A stretch of DNA of 64,000 bases from Himantopus leucocephalus (taxonomy: Eukaryota; Chordata; Aves; Charadriiformes; Recurvirostridae), in contig RSEF01000006.1 of assembly GCA_003993805.1 (NCBI GenBank), forward strand, positions 23,932,151 to 23,996,150. The letters are read 5' to 3'. The notes under the pieces are model-generated. The model was not told where the DNA came from. It saw only the letters and a program-made list of their open reading frames with translations, and ran no database searches. The stretch's first letter is position 1. Each line of letters begins with the position of its first letter. Shown in pieces: positions 43,201-55,756 of this stretch. The position numbers were made by a program, and so were the translations under genes.

Positions 43201-46200
43201 CCCTTCTGTTCTCTTTGAAGCCTCTTTCTTTTTCTAGCCCTCACAGCCACTGTTGGCTTCTCCAAGGTAATTGGCTGCAGGAAGGGAGGAGAAGTGGGCA
43301 AAGTAGGAAATGCCTATTGGATTGAGTTGCTTCCCTCTCTGCTGGGATTGGGGCGTCCAAGGCTGTGCTGTCTGCTTGGAGCTGGGGGAAGCAGCTCTGT
43401 TAGAGAGGCTGTGCTGCAGCTCAGAGCTGCACCCTAGCAGCACATCACAGCCCAGATATCAGCTACATCCCCTCACGCGAGGCAGAGGAGCTCTGCTGGT
43501 GCAGCTGACGCCCAACCTATCTCAGATTGCAGGCACCATCTGTGTGAGCCCGACATGAAGCTGGTGTGGCCAAGTGCCAAACTCCTGCAGGCAGCAGCGG
43601 GTGCCTCCCTTCGCGCCTACCACCGTGTCACCCGCAGTGTCCTGCCCCTGCTGCTGGAGCAGTACACCAAGCACCCACAGGTGAGGGACACCCTGGGCTC
43701 TGCAGTCACAGACAGCAGGGCCGAGTGCACCCACTGGCTGTGCAGGGCTTGATGGGAGCAGGGTGTCAAAGTGGGCGTCCTTCCCTGGCTGTGGGTGGGG
43801 ACCCTGTGGTCACCCTCGGGCCTTGCAGTGCTGGGCTGAGGCGTAGCTGTGTCCCAGCAGTGACGGTGGTCTGGGTTGCGCCTTTGTGTCCTTGCAGAGC
43901 AGTCAGAGGAGGACAATCTTGGAAATGCTGCTGGGCTTCCTAGAGTTGCAGCAGAAGTGGGGACATGTGGAAGAAGGTGAGGATGCCTGGTCCCTGTGGA
44001 GGCACCCATGTCCCAGGGGGCTGCTGGCTCTGGCCTCTCCTTCCCGTATGCTGACAGAGAAGGAAAGCTCACCGACCAGGGCGGCTGCATGTGCAACCCC
44101 CTGCCATGTCTCAGGGACCCTGCATGGTTGGGGGTCAACTGGCAGGGCCCCAGAAAGGGTCTGTCAGGTGCCGTGGTGGTGGCTGTGCAGTGACAGCCAG
44201 GCGCAGGCAGTGACTCCGTGTTTCTCTCTCCAGATGAGAGTGCTCTGCTGTCGCTCCAAGCCCCGGTTTGCTCTGTGGTGTTTTCGGCACTGACGGATCC
44301 CAGTGTGCAGCTGCAGCTGGTGGGGATCAGGGCGCTGACTGTCCTGGGCTCCCTGCAAGGTTGGTGTCTTGTTTCCCGTGGGGAGGCAGAGGGAGGTGTC
44401 ACCCTGTTCTGGGAGACACGGTGCCACGTGGCTGCTGGGACATCCTTGCCTGCTGCCTGTAGCTGTACAGGAGCAGTGGCCGCATTTTCTAGCCAGGCCA
44501 TGAGCTCCAGGGACACTTGGTCTCTCTCTTACCTCTTTGTGCTGGGCACTTTGTACCTCTGGCCTTTGGCCATGCTGCTGCATTGCTGTTACCCTGGATG
44601 AGAGGGAAGGATGCTGGCCAGAACACTGGCATTTTTGCCTTTGGCCGAGGGCAGGATTCCTCTACAGCTCTTGTTCCAGGCTTTCTGTCTCCCTCTGACC
44701 TGGAGCTGGTGGTGGATCATCTCGTCCGTCTCGCTCTGCGTGAGGAGGATTCCCAGAGCAGGTGAGGGACAGGCTGGCACCACTGCAGTCACCCACGCTC
44801 TGAGGAGAGGAACGAAGCCTGGCTTTGCTGCAGAGAGGGGCTGTAGTCTGGGGGAAGGCACAGGAACTGTCTGAACTAAAAGTCCGTGTGGGTGTAAGAG
44901 CAAGGGGATAAACCAGGTGATTTATGGGCTGGAAATTAGGAAGTCTGGGCCTGTCAAAGTAGGGGGTTCGGCTCTGCCTGCCAGTAGGGTGAAAAAGGCA
45001 GATAGCTGAAAAATGGGGTTCTGGAGGCACCTTCTGGCTCAGATCTGTGCAGCTGGTGTACAAGCAGCCCCAGGTTTGCAGTGCTCACATCACCCCTCCC
45101 ACTCTTTTTCTCTTTGGCAGCGAAGCAGCAATGGAGGCAGCCGGATCTCTGGCCCCCATCTACCCAAAGGTTTTCTCTGGACGCATGGTACCCAGGCTTG
45201 AAGAGGAGCTGCAGTCAGGTAGGGCTGGCAGCCTTGGGAAGGTTTTGTCTGGTTTTGGGGTAAAGCCTGTCCCATCCCCATTCAGCTCCGACCAGGCAGT
45301 GGGGCTGTGCTATATGGCGTAGGTCAGTAGCTCTCCTTGGGGGATTCCCAGCACAGGCACTGTGGTGCTTGCACAGGGAAGACCGTGCTGGTGCTGGCAA
45401 CCAGCCTGCGCAGCCAGGATCACCCTTGTGGGGAGGAGCCACCCAGACACAGAGCAGGCAGAGGTCCCTGGGCCTGGCACAGGCTAGTTCTGCTGTGCTG
45501 CTTCACCCCATCCACCCTGGCAGGGTCTGGGCCCTGAATGTCCTTGAGTGAGGAGGCCTGGGATGACTCCAGGACCCTTCTGAGGTGTGTTTCCTCTTCA
45601 GAGCGGGAGGAGGAGAGCTCCCGTGACCACTGCTCCCTGCGGCAACGCTGCCTGCAGGCCCTGGCAGCTGTGTCCACCCACACCAGCATCGTGAGGGAGA
45701 CCATCCCTGTCCTGCTGCAGCATCTCCGTAAGGTGCAGAAAGGTAACGCAGCCCCCAGCAGGCAGCTCCATGGAGCACGTCTGGACAGGAGCTGCCTCCG
45801 TTACTGGTTATGGCTGGGGGAGAGCAGGGATGGCAGTGGTTCGAGGAGCCCAGGGCTGGGCTGTGAATCCCACCACTGGAGGGAGAGTAGGGAGGGCAGC
45901 ATTATCCCAGGATCCCGGTGCAGATCAGGGGGGTGGCTGCTGCGGCTGTTTGATGTGACAGTGACTGTGCCCTGCAGGGAGCGAGGCCGGGAATGCCCAG
46001 GACGTGGTCTCCGTGTGCCAGAGCCTGCACCGCGTGGCCCTGCAGTGCCAGCAGGACGCAGAGGGCTGCTGGTACTACCACCAGACGGTGGTGCCCTGCC
46101 TGCTGGCCATGGCCGTGCAGGCTGCCATGCAAGGTGCGTGCGGGGCTGGAGCGGGAGGGTGGAGAGCTCCCCGGGCTCCCGGACCCTGCAGCCAGCGCTG

Positions 46201-48724
46201 CTGCTGCCGCCCGCCGGCAACCGCGGGCACTGCGGGCCCCGCTGCTGCCCGCCAGAGGGAGAGCAGCCTTGCTCCAGGGCCGGTGCGGGTCAGGGGACTG
46301 TGCCTGCGTCCTCCCTCTGGGGCAGCGGGCTCCAACATGTCCCTTTCTTCCCGCTGCCTGCAGAGAGCACCCACCCGCTGCTGGGCAAGGCACTGCTGGA
46401 GGAGGAGGTGCTGGCCGCCATGGTCCCAGTCATCAGCGCTGCCACCACTCACCTGAGCCCCGAGTGAGTGATGCGCGGGTGGGATGCCAAGCACTGCATT
46501 GTGGGGATGGGGCAGGCTGTGTCCCCCGCTGCTGTCTGCACAGGGAGACGCTGCACCTCCTGAGAGGTACCCAGGACCTCTCTGGTGACCCTCCCAGAAT
46601 AAGTATATTGTGATGCCTCCTTTCTTCTAGGCTGGCTGCCCAGAGCGTGTCTCATGTGGTGCCCCTCTTCCTGGATGGAGAGGTCTCCTTCCTGCCCCAG
46701 AACAGTTTTCCCTGCTCCTTCCAGCCTTTTGAGGTGTGTTGGGTACTTTGGGCTGGGGTGCCAGAACAAGGGCAGGGAACAAGGATGTTGGCACAGGCTG
46801 GCAGCAAGGACCACAGTGACATTGTGCGCTGTTCTTCCCCTGCAGGATGGGGAGTGCTTGGAGGCACAGAGACGCCTGGTTGCCCTCCTCATGGCCTTCG
46901 TCTGTTCCTTGCCCCGCAACGTAAGTTGGTGAGGAGCAGGGTGGAGAGGGCCCCTGACTGAGTGCCCTCCTGCCCAGGTCCACAGCAAGCTCCAGAGGCT
47001 GAGGAAGGCAGCAGCTACAGCCCCAGGCTGTAAAACACTCCGTGTCTCTTCCAGGTGGCAATTCCTCAGCAAGAACGGCTGCTCCGGGAACTGCTGGCAT
47101 TGAGCTGCTCCTGCAACTGCCCCTTCACGGCCACCACAGCTGCCAAGTGCTTCGCGGGGCTGGTCAACAAGCACCCGGCGGGTAAGGGGGCTGGGCAGGA
47201 TGCTGTGGGTCGCTGCCCACTGCTGGCAGGAGAATGGCTCAGCCTGTCCCTTCTGTGTCCCCAGGGCAGCAGCTGGATGAGATCCTGCAGCTTGCAGTGA
47301 ACAGGATGGAGCCTGGCCTTGCAGAGGGGCCCCGGCGAACACAGGCGCTCACCCTGCTGCTCTGGGTAAGGCCTGCCCTGGGTACGGGAGAGGGGGAGAG
47401 CCGCGGGGGTGCTGGCCTGGTGCTGACTCTGCTCTGCCTGCACAGGTGACCAAAGCCCTGGTGCTGCGCTACCATCCCCTGAGCTCCCGCCTGACAGACA
47501 AGGTAGGTGGCTGTGGGGCTGGGCGATGTCCAAGGAGCCTGTCCGCTCCCCCCTCCGCGGCCGGCTGGGAACCCCTGGCAGCAGGGCACCCCATCTCAGG
47601 GCTGTCTCCCTTGCAGCTGCTGGACCTGCTGGGAGACACAGAGCTGGGCCCTGCTGCAGCCGATGGCTTCTCCCTGCTCATGGCCGAATCCCCGGACGTG
47701 CTGCACAAGGGCTGCCATGCTGATGTGCGCATCATGTTCCGCCAGCGCTTCTTTACTGACAATGTCCCCAAGCTGGTGCAGGGCTTCCACGGGGCTGGCC
47801 CTGGTGAGCAGCCACCCCCAGCCTGCCCTTGCCACCCTGTCACCCCCTTACCCAGGGGACCTGAGCCATTGTCCCCTCCTTTCCCTGGCTGCCTGTAACC
47901 TTCTCTGCTCTCCACAGACGTGAAGGCCAATTACCTGAAGGGCCTGTCCCATGTGCTCAACCACCTCCCCAAGCCTGTGCTGGTGACGGAGCTGCCCACG
48001 GTGAGAGCCAGCCTTGGCAGGTGGGGAATGTGGGAGCGCAGAGCGCATGGCTGGGAGTTACTCATGTCTTCCGTGTCCTCCCCACCTGCAGCTGCTTTCC
48101 CTCCTGCTTGAGGCCTTGTCCTGTTCGGACCGCGTGGTGCAGCTCTCCACGCTGAGCTGCCTCCAGCCACTGCTGCTAGAAGCTCCCCAGATCATGAGCC
48201 TGCACATCGACACACTGGTCACCAAGTTCCTCAGCCTCACCTCCAGCCCCACCATGGTGCGTGTGCCCCCTCCTTCTCCCCACACCTCCCTCTCCTCTGC
48301 CCCTTCTGCTGCTCTCACCCCTGTCTGTTCCAGGCTGTCCGCATCGCTGCCCTGCGCTGTGCCCACGCGCTTACCAGCCTGCCCACAACAGTGGTAAGTG
48401 CTCCTGCAGCAGCCTGCTGCCTGCTCCTGCACGTAGAGGGGCAAGGGGGTCCCAAACCTCCTCCTGGGGGGCAGCCAGCACCTAGCTCTCTCACTGAGAG
48501 CCCTTTCTATTCTACAGCTGCTCCCATACAAGGCTCGAGTTATCCGGGCACTGGCCAAGCCTTTGGATGACAAGAAGCGGCTGGTGCGGAAGGAGGCGGT
48601 AGCAGCACGGGGGGAATGGTGAGTGTGTGTGGCTGGAGCTGTTGGGGCACTGGTGCGTTGGGGACATGGCTGATCGCACCATCTCTGTCCCCACAGGTTC
48701 CTGCTGGGGAGCCCGGGCAGGTGA
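37239..48724 (+). CDS. MMS19: MMS19, cytosolic iron–sulfur assembly component (exons 2–31; exon 1 not present)
   Basis: MMS19 is the HEAT-repeat scaffold that, with CIAO1 and CIAO2B, hands Fe–S clusters to DNA repair and replication enzymes (XPD, POLD1, FANCJ). Thirty exons are visible: 37239–37287, 38076–38176, 39758–39843, 40264–40338, 40912–40981, 41178–41306, 41518–41579, 41859–41945, 42256–42330, 42597–42674, 42992–43130, 43526–43680, 43898–43976, 44234–44359, 44680–44761, 45121–45218, 45602–45742, 45978–46133, 46364–46463, 46631–46733, 46846–46920, 47055–47181, 47265–47365, 47446–47502, 47617–47803, 47918–48000, 48092–48256, 48334–48393, 48518–48618 and 48697–48724. All phases agree, giving about 990 residues (human 1030). 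Clear blocks include LGADFTFGFIQVMDGEKDPRN, CEPDMKLVWPSAKLLQAAAG and FRQRFFTDNVPKLVQGFH. The end GEWFLLGSPGR is family-typical. Human exon 1 encodes about 37 residues; it is not readable and probably lies in the gap at 32068–32994. Confidence 0.96.
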
Positions 48725-49061
48725 GCACCCTGCGACCCTTCCCTGTGCTGACCGACAATCTGACCGGGCCCTTGCTAACCTGCCAAGCCATCCAACCGAT
48801 GCCACGGATCCTCAGAGCCCAGTACTGCCCCCAGTGCCAGGGCTGGAGCATGGGGGCTGGCAGACAGCATCCCTCACTGCGGCACCTTCCAGCACACCCA
48901 CCCTCTTCCCAGCACCCGCCGGAGGGAAGGAGCTGTGCCGCTCGTGGCTTGCCCAGCCTCTGCAGCAGCCAGGGACAGTGACGGACAGGCTCACCACATG
49001 TGGGTGGAGAGGGCAGGCCTGTGCACACGTGTATGGTGTGTGGCAACCCACGTGCCAGAAG

Positions 49062-49067
49062 AATAAA
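49062..49067 (+). terminator. MMS19 poly(A) signal
   Basis: AATAAA, about 340 bases past the MMS19 stop, is followed by a T/G-rich stretch (atctgttttggtaatg). Confidence 0.8.
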
Positions 49068-49265
49068 TATATCTGTTTTGGTAATGCCGTGGGGAGTCTC
49101 CATGCAGCTCAGGCTGGGACCCCCGTGCCCTTCCATATATTGAGTAGCTAAAGGTGCTGCTGGTTACAGGTCCTTACTCCTCCTTCCACGTTCGGGAATC
49201 CTGGGGGGTCCCTCTCGTACCCAGAAATCTATGCTCCCCACCAGGGAAAAAAGCCAGGCTCCCTT

Positions 49266-49285
49266 AAAAAAAAAAAATATTTATT
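49266..49285 (-). terminator. ZDHHC16 poly(A) signal with adjacent poly-A/T run
   Basis: AATAAA on the minus strand (49280–49285) is followed, in transcript sense, by a run of about 12 T (plus-strand A run at 49266–49277), a strong U-rich downstream element. It converges with the MMS19 signal about 215 bases away. Confidence 0.75.
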
Positions 49286-49648
49286 GGATGATCTTAAAAA
49301 GGCTCCCTGGGGAGTGCCATCCTCTGCACCCAGCCCTGTCGGAGAGCCAGCTGGGCTGCGTGCTGGGCCGTACCTGTGCTAGGGAGGGCAGCACATTCAG
49401 CTCGAGCGGGGAGCAGCAGCTCTGCCGCCTTTCCCGCGGGACTGCCTGCAGCCCCCAAGGAGCCAAGAGAGCAGGTGTCCAGGCACTGACACTGTCCAAA
49501 CAGTTTCCCATGGCTCTGGCTCCGGTCAGCGATGCATGCCAGCACCTGCCTTCTGCCAGGCATTTGGGCCAACGGGAGCCATGGTGGCGGAGTGGGTCCC
49601 CTGTGCACTCCCCTGCCTGCAGGGAGGGACATATGCAGCACCCAGGCT

Positions 49649-52600
49649 TCAGATGGCCAGGAGTGGCGCACGCTGCTTGGTCACGCAGGGAGGTAGGTCC
49701 CAGCTCAGGCCCGTCCCATGGGGCAGGTGAGGAGAGGGCAGCAGGACACGGGTAAGCCAGTGCCTGTAGGGAGAGGAGTGAGGCTGCAGCAAAACCCTGA
49801 AGTCTTCTGAGCTCTCCAGAGCCCAGCCAGGACTGTGAGCCCATGACCCTGAGCTGCCATGATGGCCAAGCTCCTCAAGCCTCCTCAGCTCTCTTGGCAA
49901 AGCGGTACTGGCTAGGCCAGAGCTTGCCACTGAGCAGGGCTGAGAAGCCACAAGGCAGCTGACACCCAGGTTCTCCGTGGCTTACAAAGCCCGGAGCAGC
50001 AGGCAGCATGGGGTACTTGCTGTCCTGCTCTGCCCCAGCTGCCCAGGGAGAGCCCCAGTGTCCCAGCACCCCCATGTGCTGCTGAGCCACCACCTTCCTC
50101 GGCAGGGGCTTCACCTTGGTACATCCACGCCCAGGAACACCTTCCAGTTATCCCAGCCACCGTAACTGTAGGGGTTCCTGAAGACCTGCAAGCCAGGGAG
50201 ATGCATGTCATGTCTGGCTCTGCCCCGGCCAGCACTCCCACTCTGCAGGCTGCGCTCACCTTGCCTTTCTTCTGCAGTCTCTGCCTCTCCTTCTTGTTGA
50301 TGTGCCGCTCAATGCTGGTTTCCCCACGGGTGATGAGGGCAGCATGCCACAGCGTGAGGGCACCCAGGGCCAATGCAACCGAGCTGGGGACAGAAGGGAC
50401 AGCAGGTTGCACACAGGCCTTCCTTCCCTGGTGCTGCAGCTGTGGAGGGCTGAGGCTGCCTCTCTGGACCCGTGGCTGCATCAGTGGGTCAGCTCATCTA
50501 ATCCCCCGTGACAGAAAGCCAAAATCTCTCCTCCTGTGGCCCAAGAGCTGGCAGGGCAGGGACATCTGTGCTAAAGCAAGCCAGCCCAGGCCCAGGGAGG
50601 TAGAGGGTGAGCTTCCCCCAGCACCCTCACTCCCACTCCCTGGGCCCCCTTACCTGCACAGGACCCAGAGGTAGACCACACTCTTGTGGAAAGCTCGCTG
50701 GCGGAAGGAGAAGGTGGGCGGTGGGGTCTGGTAGTACGTCTGAAAAAGGACCAGAGAGCCGGGGAATTACTGAAGCTGCTTTATAGCTTAGAGCCAGACA
50801 GGGGGGCTGCTGCACCCCTCCCCTGATGCGGAGCTCGGACAGCTAGAAAGGACTGTGGCTGGAACCAACACAACAGCCAGGGTGATGGGGAGGCAGCCTG
50901 AGACAGCCACGAGACAGACAGACACCTGAGAGCTGGTACACAAGTGAGAAGCAGTGGGCTGGAGGTAAGGGGGCAGGGAGCAGCCGTGGAACTGGTCAGG
51001 ACACCGCACCACACCGCAGCTGATGCTCATGGTGAGATGTGTATGCACAGCTTCCCCAGGAGAGCAGGGCCTGAGCAGCACATGCCAAGCAGCTGCCACC
51101 AGCCAAAGCCTCTGGAAGCTGGGCGCACAGGGAAGCAGACCCCCGGCTGCTGGAGGCAGTACCCATAGCAGAGCTGCCTGGCCAGCCCCAGCTCTCTGAC
51201 ACGAGACAAGCACGGGGGCTAGTTCTGGCCGTGGGGGTGCTCCTTGAGAGCAGGGCCCCAAGCAGGACCCAGTCTGCAGGGCAGCTCTGCTCCACACTGC
51301 CTGGAGCAGCTGGGAGGCAGGGATGTCCCACCTGGTTGGCAGCCACCTGCAGTCTCTCCTTCTCAAGCAGTTTCATTCTCTAGGGGGATGGAAAACAGGG
51401 CACCAGTTACGTGTCTCAGAGGAGGGGGCCCTCCCCCCTCGTCCCCCCACAGGACCAGGGCAGCTGGGGGCCTCGCAGGAGGAGGGAGAGGGGAAGCAAA
51501 GTCACTACGAGGCCCAGCCGTGTTTTGCAAGCTCAGCCTGGGGAGCCCAGGCAGCCTCGGTGCACGGCAGGGCAAGGGCTGGAGCCCGCCTGCTCACCTC
51601 AATAGCTGCGTAGGCGTCCCGGAACATCTCCCAGCCGCTGATGCTGCAGTAGATGCAGCCCATGGTCATGAACAGGCAGAAGGAGAAGAAGTAACGATGG
51701 TTGTAGTGTCCCACACAGTTGTTCAGCCAGGCTGCCTCTGGGGTTAAAGGTATGTAACCGTGACAGACCATGGGTCCAAACCCACCCCAGGGACCAGGGT
51801 GGTTCTTCTGGGCCTGGCCCCCAGGACCCTTCTCTACGGCTAGTTGGTTTGGAAGAGGAGTAGGGTGGGGAGAGAAGGGGGAAGCAGGGGCAGCTCCCCC
51901 CAGGAGAGTGCCACGGGTTAGTACTGCAGAAGGATACGGCAGTGGTGGTCCATCTTCAGCACACACCTGGGAGGAAGGAGAGCAGTGCCAGTGTCAGTGC
52001 CAGTGCAAGCACCGTGCTTGGGAGGGGGCAGGCAACCCCCCCAGCCCTGTGGGCTGTGCGAGAGATGGAGCAAGAAGCCGGCAGAGCAGAGGGGAAGGGG
52101 CCTTGGTCCCGCAGCATGGCAGGGGGCAAGGAGAGGGGTCCCAGAGGCTGCCCCCAGTGCTGCAGTGGGGCAGAGGGCGTGAGCCCCTACCTGTTGCAGA
52201 TGCTGCAGTGGTGGGTGCGAGCTGGCTTGGGGGCAATGCATTTCCTGCAGATGGAGACGCCGGTGAGATCGTCCTTGGCCTGTGCACAGGTCAGAAGAGG
52301 TTTGTGCACCTAAGCCCTGCACCCGGTCCCCTTCTCCCCATGCTCCTCACCTCCCCTGTGACCCCCGCCTCCCCTCCCTGCACTGCCCAGCCTAGCTGCC
52401 CCCATCTGGAGGAGGCCTCCTGCAACGACACCACCAGGCTGGTTTAGCTGTTCCCAGTGCCCAGCTGGGAGAGGCTGTGCTGCCAGTCACTGCCTCACCT
52501 GCGGTGGGTGCCCAGGCGAGGTGGTGATGGCCATGTAGTAGTGGAAGACGATCATGATGAGGTTCCAGTGTCCGTAGGCGAGGTGCCAGCAGATCCAGGC

Positions 52601-53157
52601 AGGCGTGTAGGTCTGCAGGATGAGGGGCAGCAGGCAGATGTACACGATGGCCACGATGGAGCTCGTCAGCCCAATCACCAGTGCCACAAACACCTATAGG
52701 AAAGGGCCCTGTGTCACCGCAGCAGGCAGCGCCTGCCCCTCACTGCCTGGGGAGAGGCACAGGCAGGATACAGCCACAGGAAAACAAGCTGAACCACAGG
52801 CTGAGGTCCCCGCTCCCTTCCTGCCTAGAGCACAGGCAGCCCTGAGACCCAGTTCTGCCAGCAGCACACTTGTCCCAGCCCACAGACCCATGTGCCACCC
52901 TGCCTGGTGAGGGTACTCACCACACCGAACCACCGGGTGACGTGGTCCACCAGCCAGTAGATGGGCTCAAAGAGGGAGTCGAGCACCACATCGCCGTTGG
53001 TGAAAGAGTTGTAGAGCAGGGAGCGGAGGCAGAGGTGCCCGTAGTGCCACAGCTGCTCCACCTGCCGCACCAGCTTAAACCGCCGCCGCCGGCCCAGCCG
53101 CAGGCACTTGAGGAGCAGGCGCATCACCGCTGCAAACATTCGCTGCCGACTCCTCAT
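49649..53157 (-). CDS. ZDHHC16: ZDHHC16, DHHC-type palmitoyltransferase
   Basis: ZDHHC16 (Aph2) is an ER/Golgi S-acyltransferase; mammalian targets include phospholamban and it affects FGF/ERK signalling and the DNA damage response. Ten coding exons, in transcript order: 53157–52921, 52693–52499, 52279–52191, 51966–51938, 51731–51598, 51379–51332, 50739–50654, 50383–50260, 50185–50115 and 49763–49649. They give 375 residues (human 377). The cysteine-rich domain reads [45 protein letters not shown] in outline, with the catalytic DHHC split by an intron after a 29-base microexon. Hydrophobic spans include VFVALVIGLTSSIVAIVYICLL, FFSFCLFMTMGCIYC and VVYLWVLCSSVALALGALTLW. A non-coding 5' exon is implied by the acceptor CCCCAG at 53174, 16 bases before the ATG. 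The intron after the microexon looks U12-type. Confidence 0.96.
51732..51937 (-). other. Candidate U12-type (minor spliceosome) intron in ZDHHC16
   Basis: On the transcript strand the intron starts GTATCCTTCT and ends …CCTTTAACCCCAGAGGCAG. The 5' site matches the U12 GT-AG donor (RTATCCTTT) at eight of nine bases. The branch-like CCTTTAAC places its adenosine (51744) 12 bases from the acceptor G, in the usual U12 range. The reading frame requires exactly these splice sites (CACTGCC|GT … CAG|CCTGG). Confidence 0.75.
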
Positions 53158-55019
53158 CCCTGCCACGGCACACCTGGGGAGAAGAGGAGCTCAGCATGGG
53201 CAGGCCACCCTGCTGCTTGGCTGTCTCTCAGGAAGGGTCTCCCTTCCTGGATGCTGATGACAGTCGCGCAGCTCCCTGCACCAACTCTGCCGGACACCTG
53301 CCTGCACAGCAGGGCAAGGGCCTCTCCTTCGCCCTGCACAAGGATGCAGAGCCGGGGGAGCTAAGCCCAGACTCCTGGAGGCTGTGGGGCCAGTGTCGCT
53401 GGGACGGATCTCTGCCTGGAGCAGGGGGCACAGGCGCGCTCTGGTCTCATCTCGTTTTTCCCAGCGGGGAGGGGGCCGGGGGAGCGACACGGAGACTCTG
53501 ACTCAGAGGAAACCAGAGAAGGCATGAGCATCCAGGATGCTGGGCCAGTTCCAAGGATGATCCCAGACCCAGTCCTTCCTGACAGGTTCAGGTATGGGGG
53601 AACCCACACAAGATGCATGTGGAGGAGCCGGGACAGGATTATCCCTCTTCGCCTAGTCCCTTCTCCTCACCCCCAAAAAGCAGGGCCTGGATGCTACTTC
53701 CCTTCACTTCAAACTCTGGACCAAGCTGCAAAGGCCGCCCTGCATCTTTCCTAACCTTACAGCCCCACTCCAAGAGTCACAACACTTCCTCCTTCCCCTC
53801 GCCTGGATTCACCTTGGACAATGCCATGCACCAGTGACGGAGCAGCCCAAAGGCAACCCCAGGCCAAGGTGATGCTGTGCAGCACTCCCCTGCCTGCTGA
53901 GCCCCTCGTCCCACCCAAGAGCTGTGCTGGGAGCGAGGAGGAATCCGAGCCGGCCCAGCCACCAGGAAAACGATCTGCAGGGCTGGGGCCCCCAGGCCTC
54001 CGTGCAGGCAGTGCCCATCAATATTAAGCAGCGAGGCTGCCCCAGGGTCCTGCCAAGGCACCTTCTGAGCCTGGGCCAAGTGCTCACCTTGGCATGGTGC
54101 CAGGCAGTGGTGCCACACCACAGAGTCCCTCCAGTGGGGACCGGCTCCCTGTGCTGCCATACCCACTGCACAGACTTCAGGCAGCAGCAGGGAGGGTAAA
54201 GGCAGCAGCTGCAGCATCCAGATGGGCTGGCCAAAGGAGCCAGAGGCTCCCCTCTGCCTTGCAGACGAGTGTGGGTCTGACCTCAGGGCTGGGAGCAGCT
54301 GGACACAACGAAACCAGACCCACCAGCCCACCCCAGGTCACAGGCATGGCTCCTGATCAGGCTTCCTGTACCCGGGTAAGGGGTACACCTCCTTCCCCAC
54401 GTTTCCCCTTCACTCTGCCAAGGGTTTTCATCCGAAAAACATCAGGTATGAAGTGGAATAACAACTTCCTGCTGTGCAGCCTTTGGGTGGCACCCATCCC
54501 CATGTTGTCAGTGTGGTCAGAGACAAAATGCTGCAGCCAGCAGCAGGTCTTGGGGTCCCCTCCAAACACACAGCACCTCCCCACCCAGCTGGCTCTCCCC
54601 TCCCTGAGGCTGCCAGCTCCGATCAAAGAGGTTTCCTTGCCTACAACAGCTGGTGGCTGCTGAGCAGGGAGCCTATAGGGCAGCCAGCCAGCCTGCCCAT
54701 GCTGCCTAGGGTCAGGGCAGGACCCCTCTGCTCCCCGGCACCTGCCTGCAGACAGTGGCATAGCCACAGGGACAAGGCTCCGGCAGAGCCATGCACCCTC
54801 CCTGGCCCTGTCAGGCACTAGGGCTCCAGCCCTCACCCTGCTCACGGCCTTCCCCACACCCGCAGGGCACTGAGCCCACAAGGATGGGACAGGACAGCAA
54901 CCACCGGCACAGCCAAGACCACAGGCAACATCATGGCAGAGGGGAACCTTAGATTTGGCCCTACCCCAGCCACATCCAGGGCCCTGCTCCTGCCAGGCTC
55001 CAGCTGCCCAGACCCAGTC

Positions 55020-55420
55020 CTGTGGCACCCTCCAGTGGCGCCCAACTCCCCCAGATCAGTAGCACCCAGCCTCACAGCTCCAAGACATTCTCTGGCACCC
55101 AGCCCCATCAAGCAAAGGCTGCCCATGCCAACAGCAGAAAGCCCTCAGCCCCCCACTGCACCCAGCCCCATAACACCCGGGATCCCCAGCCNNNNNNNNN
55201 NNNNNNNNNNNNNNNNNNNNNNNNNNNNNNNNNNNNNNNNNNNNNNNNNNNNNNNNNNNNNNNNNNNNNNNNNNNNNNNNNNNNNNNNNNNCCTCCCAGC
55301 CCCTCGAGCCCCACAGCACCCCTATACAGCCTCCCAGCCCGTCCAGGCCCACAGCCCGCCTCCACCGCCTCCCAGTCCCGCGGCACCCCCAGCCCCCTGG
55401 GGACCCACGGTCCATCCCAG
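55020..55420. repeat. C-rich degenerate tandem repeat (cagcccc / gcacccagcc) spanning a gap
   Basis: Phrases such as ggcacccagccccat, tgcacccagccccat and ctcccagccc recur on both sides of the N run. The gap is probably a collapsed or unsequenced part of this repeat. Confidence 0.6.
55192..55291. other. Assembly gap (exactly 100 N)
   Basis: Exactly one hundred N, the conventional placeholder for a gap of unknown size, inside a C-rich repeat upstream of the ZDHHC16/EXOSC1 promoter. Confidence 0.98.
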
Positions 55421-55440
55421 GCCCATGACACCCCCCGATA

Positions 55441-55756
55441 ATAGCCCCGTCCTCCGACGCCGCCGACCTGCCGCCCGCGCCCCGCCGCCCGCCGCCTCCA
55501 TGCCCGGCGGCCCCGCCGCCCTCACGGCCCCCACGGGCAGCGCCCGCCGCCCCGCACACTGCGCCTGCGCGCCGGCTGCGCAGAGCACGCCGGGAAACGC
55601 CCTCAGCCGGCGCCGGCCTACAACTCCCAGCGGGCAGCGCGCCCATGCGCCTCGCCGGAGAGAGGAGAACCAATAGCAGCGCCGCTTACATAGCGGCCTT
55701 GCTGCCTGGGACCAATAGGGTGAGGGCTTTCTGCGGGCGCACTCCCGGCAGCGAAC
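55441..55756. promoter_or_regulatory. ZDHHC16/EXOSC1 bidirectional CpG-island promoter
   Basis: A CpG-dense stretch upstream of the EXOSC1 ATG. It contains a ZNF143/Staf-like element CTACAACTCCCAG (55618–55630), a near NRF1 site (GCCCATGCGC, near 55641–55650) and two CCAAT boxes (55670–55674 and 55712–55716). These are the usual elements of divergent housekeeping promoters. ZDHHC16 exon 1 is non-coding and should begin in or just left of this region. Confidence 0.65.

Larger units (their letters stand above)
53174..55440 (-). other. Probable ZDHHC16 intron 1
   Basis: Non-coding interval between the first coding exon of ZDHHC16 and the shared promoter island. I see no exon-like sequence with frame or family support. 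The right end (from about 55000) is a C-rich degenerate tandem repeat that contains the second gap. Confidence 0.45.

Noticed and set aside
51918..52322. ZDHHC16 reading frame that appears to end in a stop right after the DHHC motif
   Set aside because: The apparent stop is in the intron. Splicing at GTATCC after TGCC restores CPWLNNC in the next exon, so the gene is intact.
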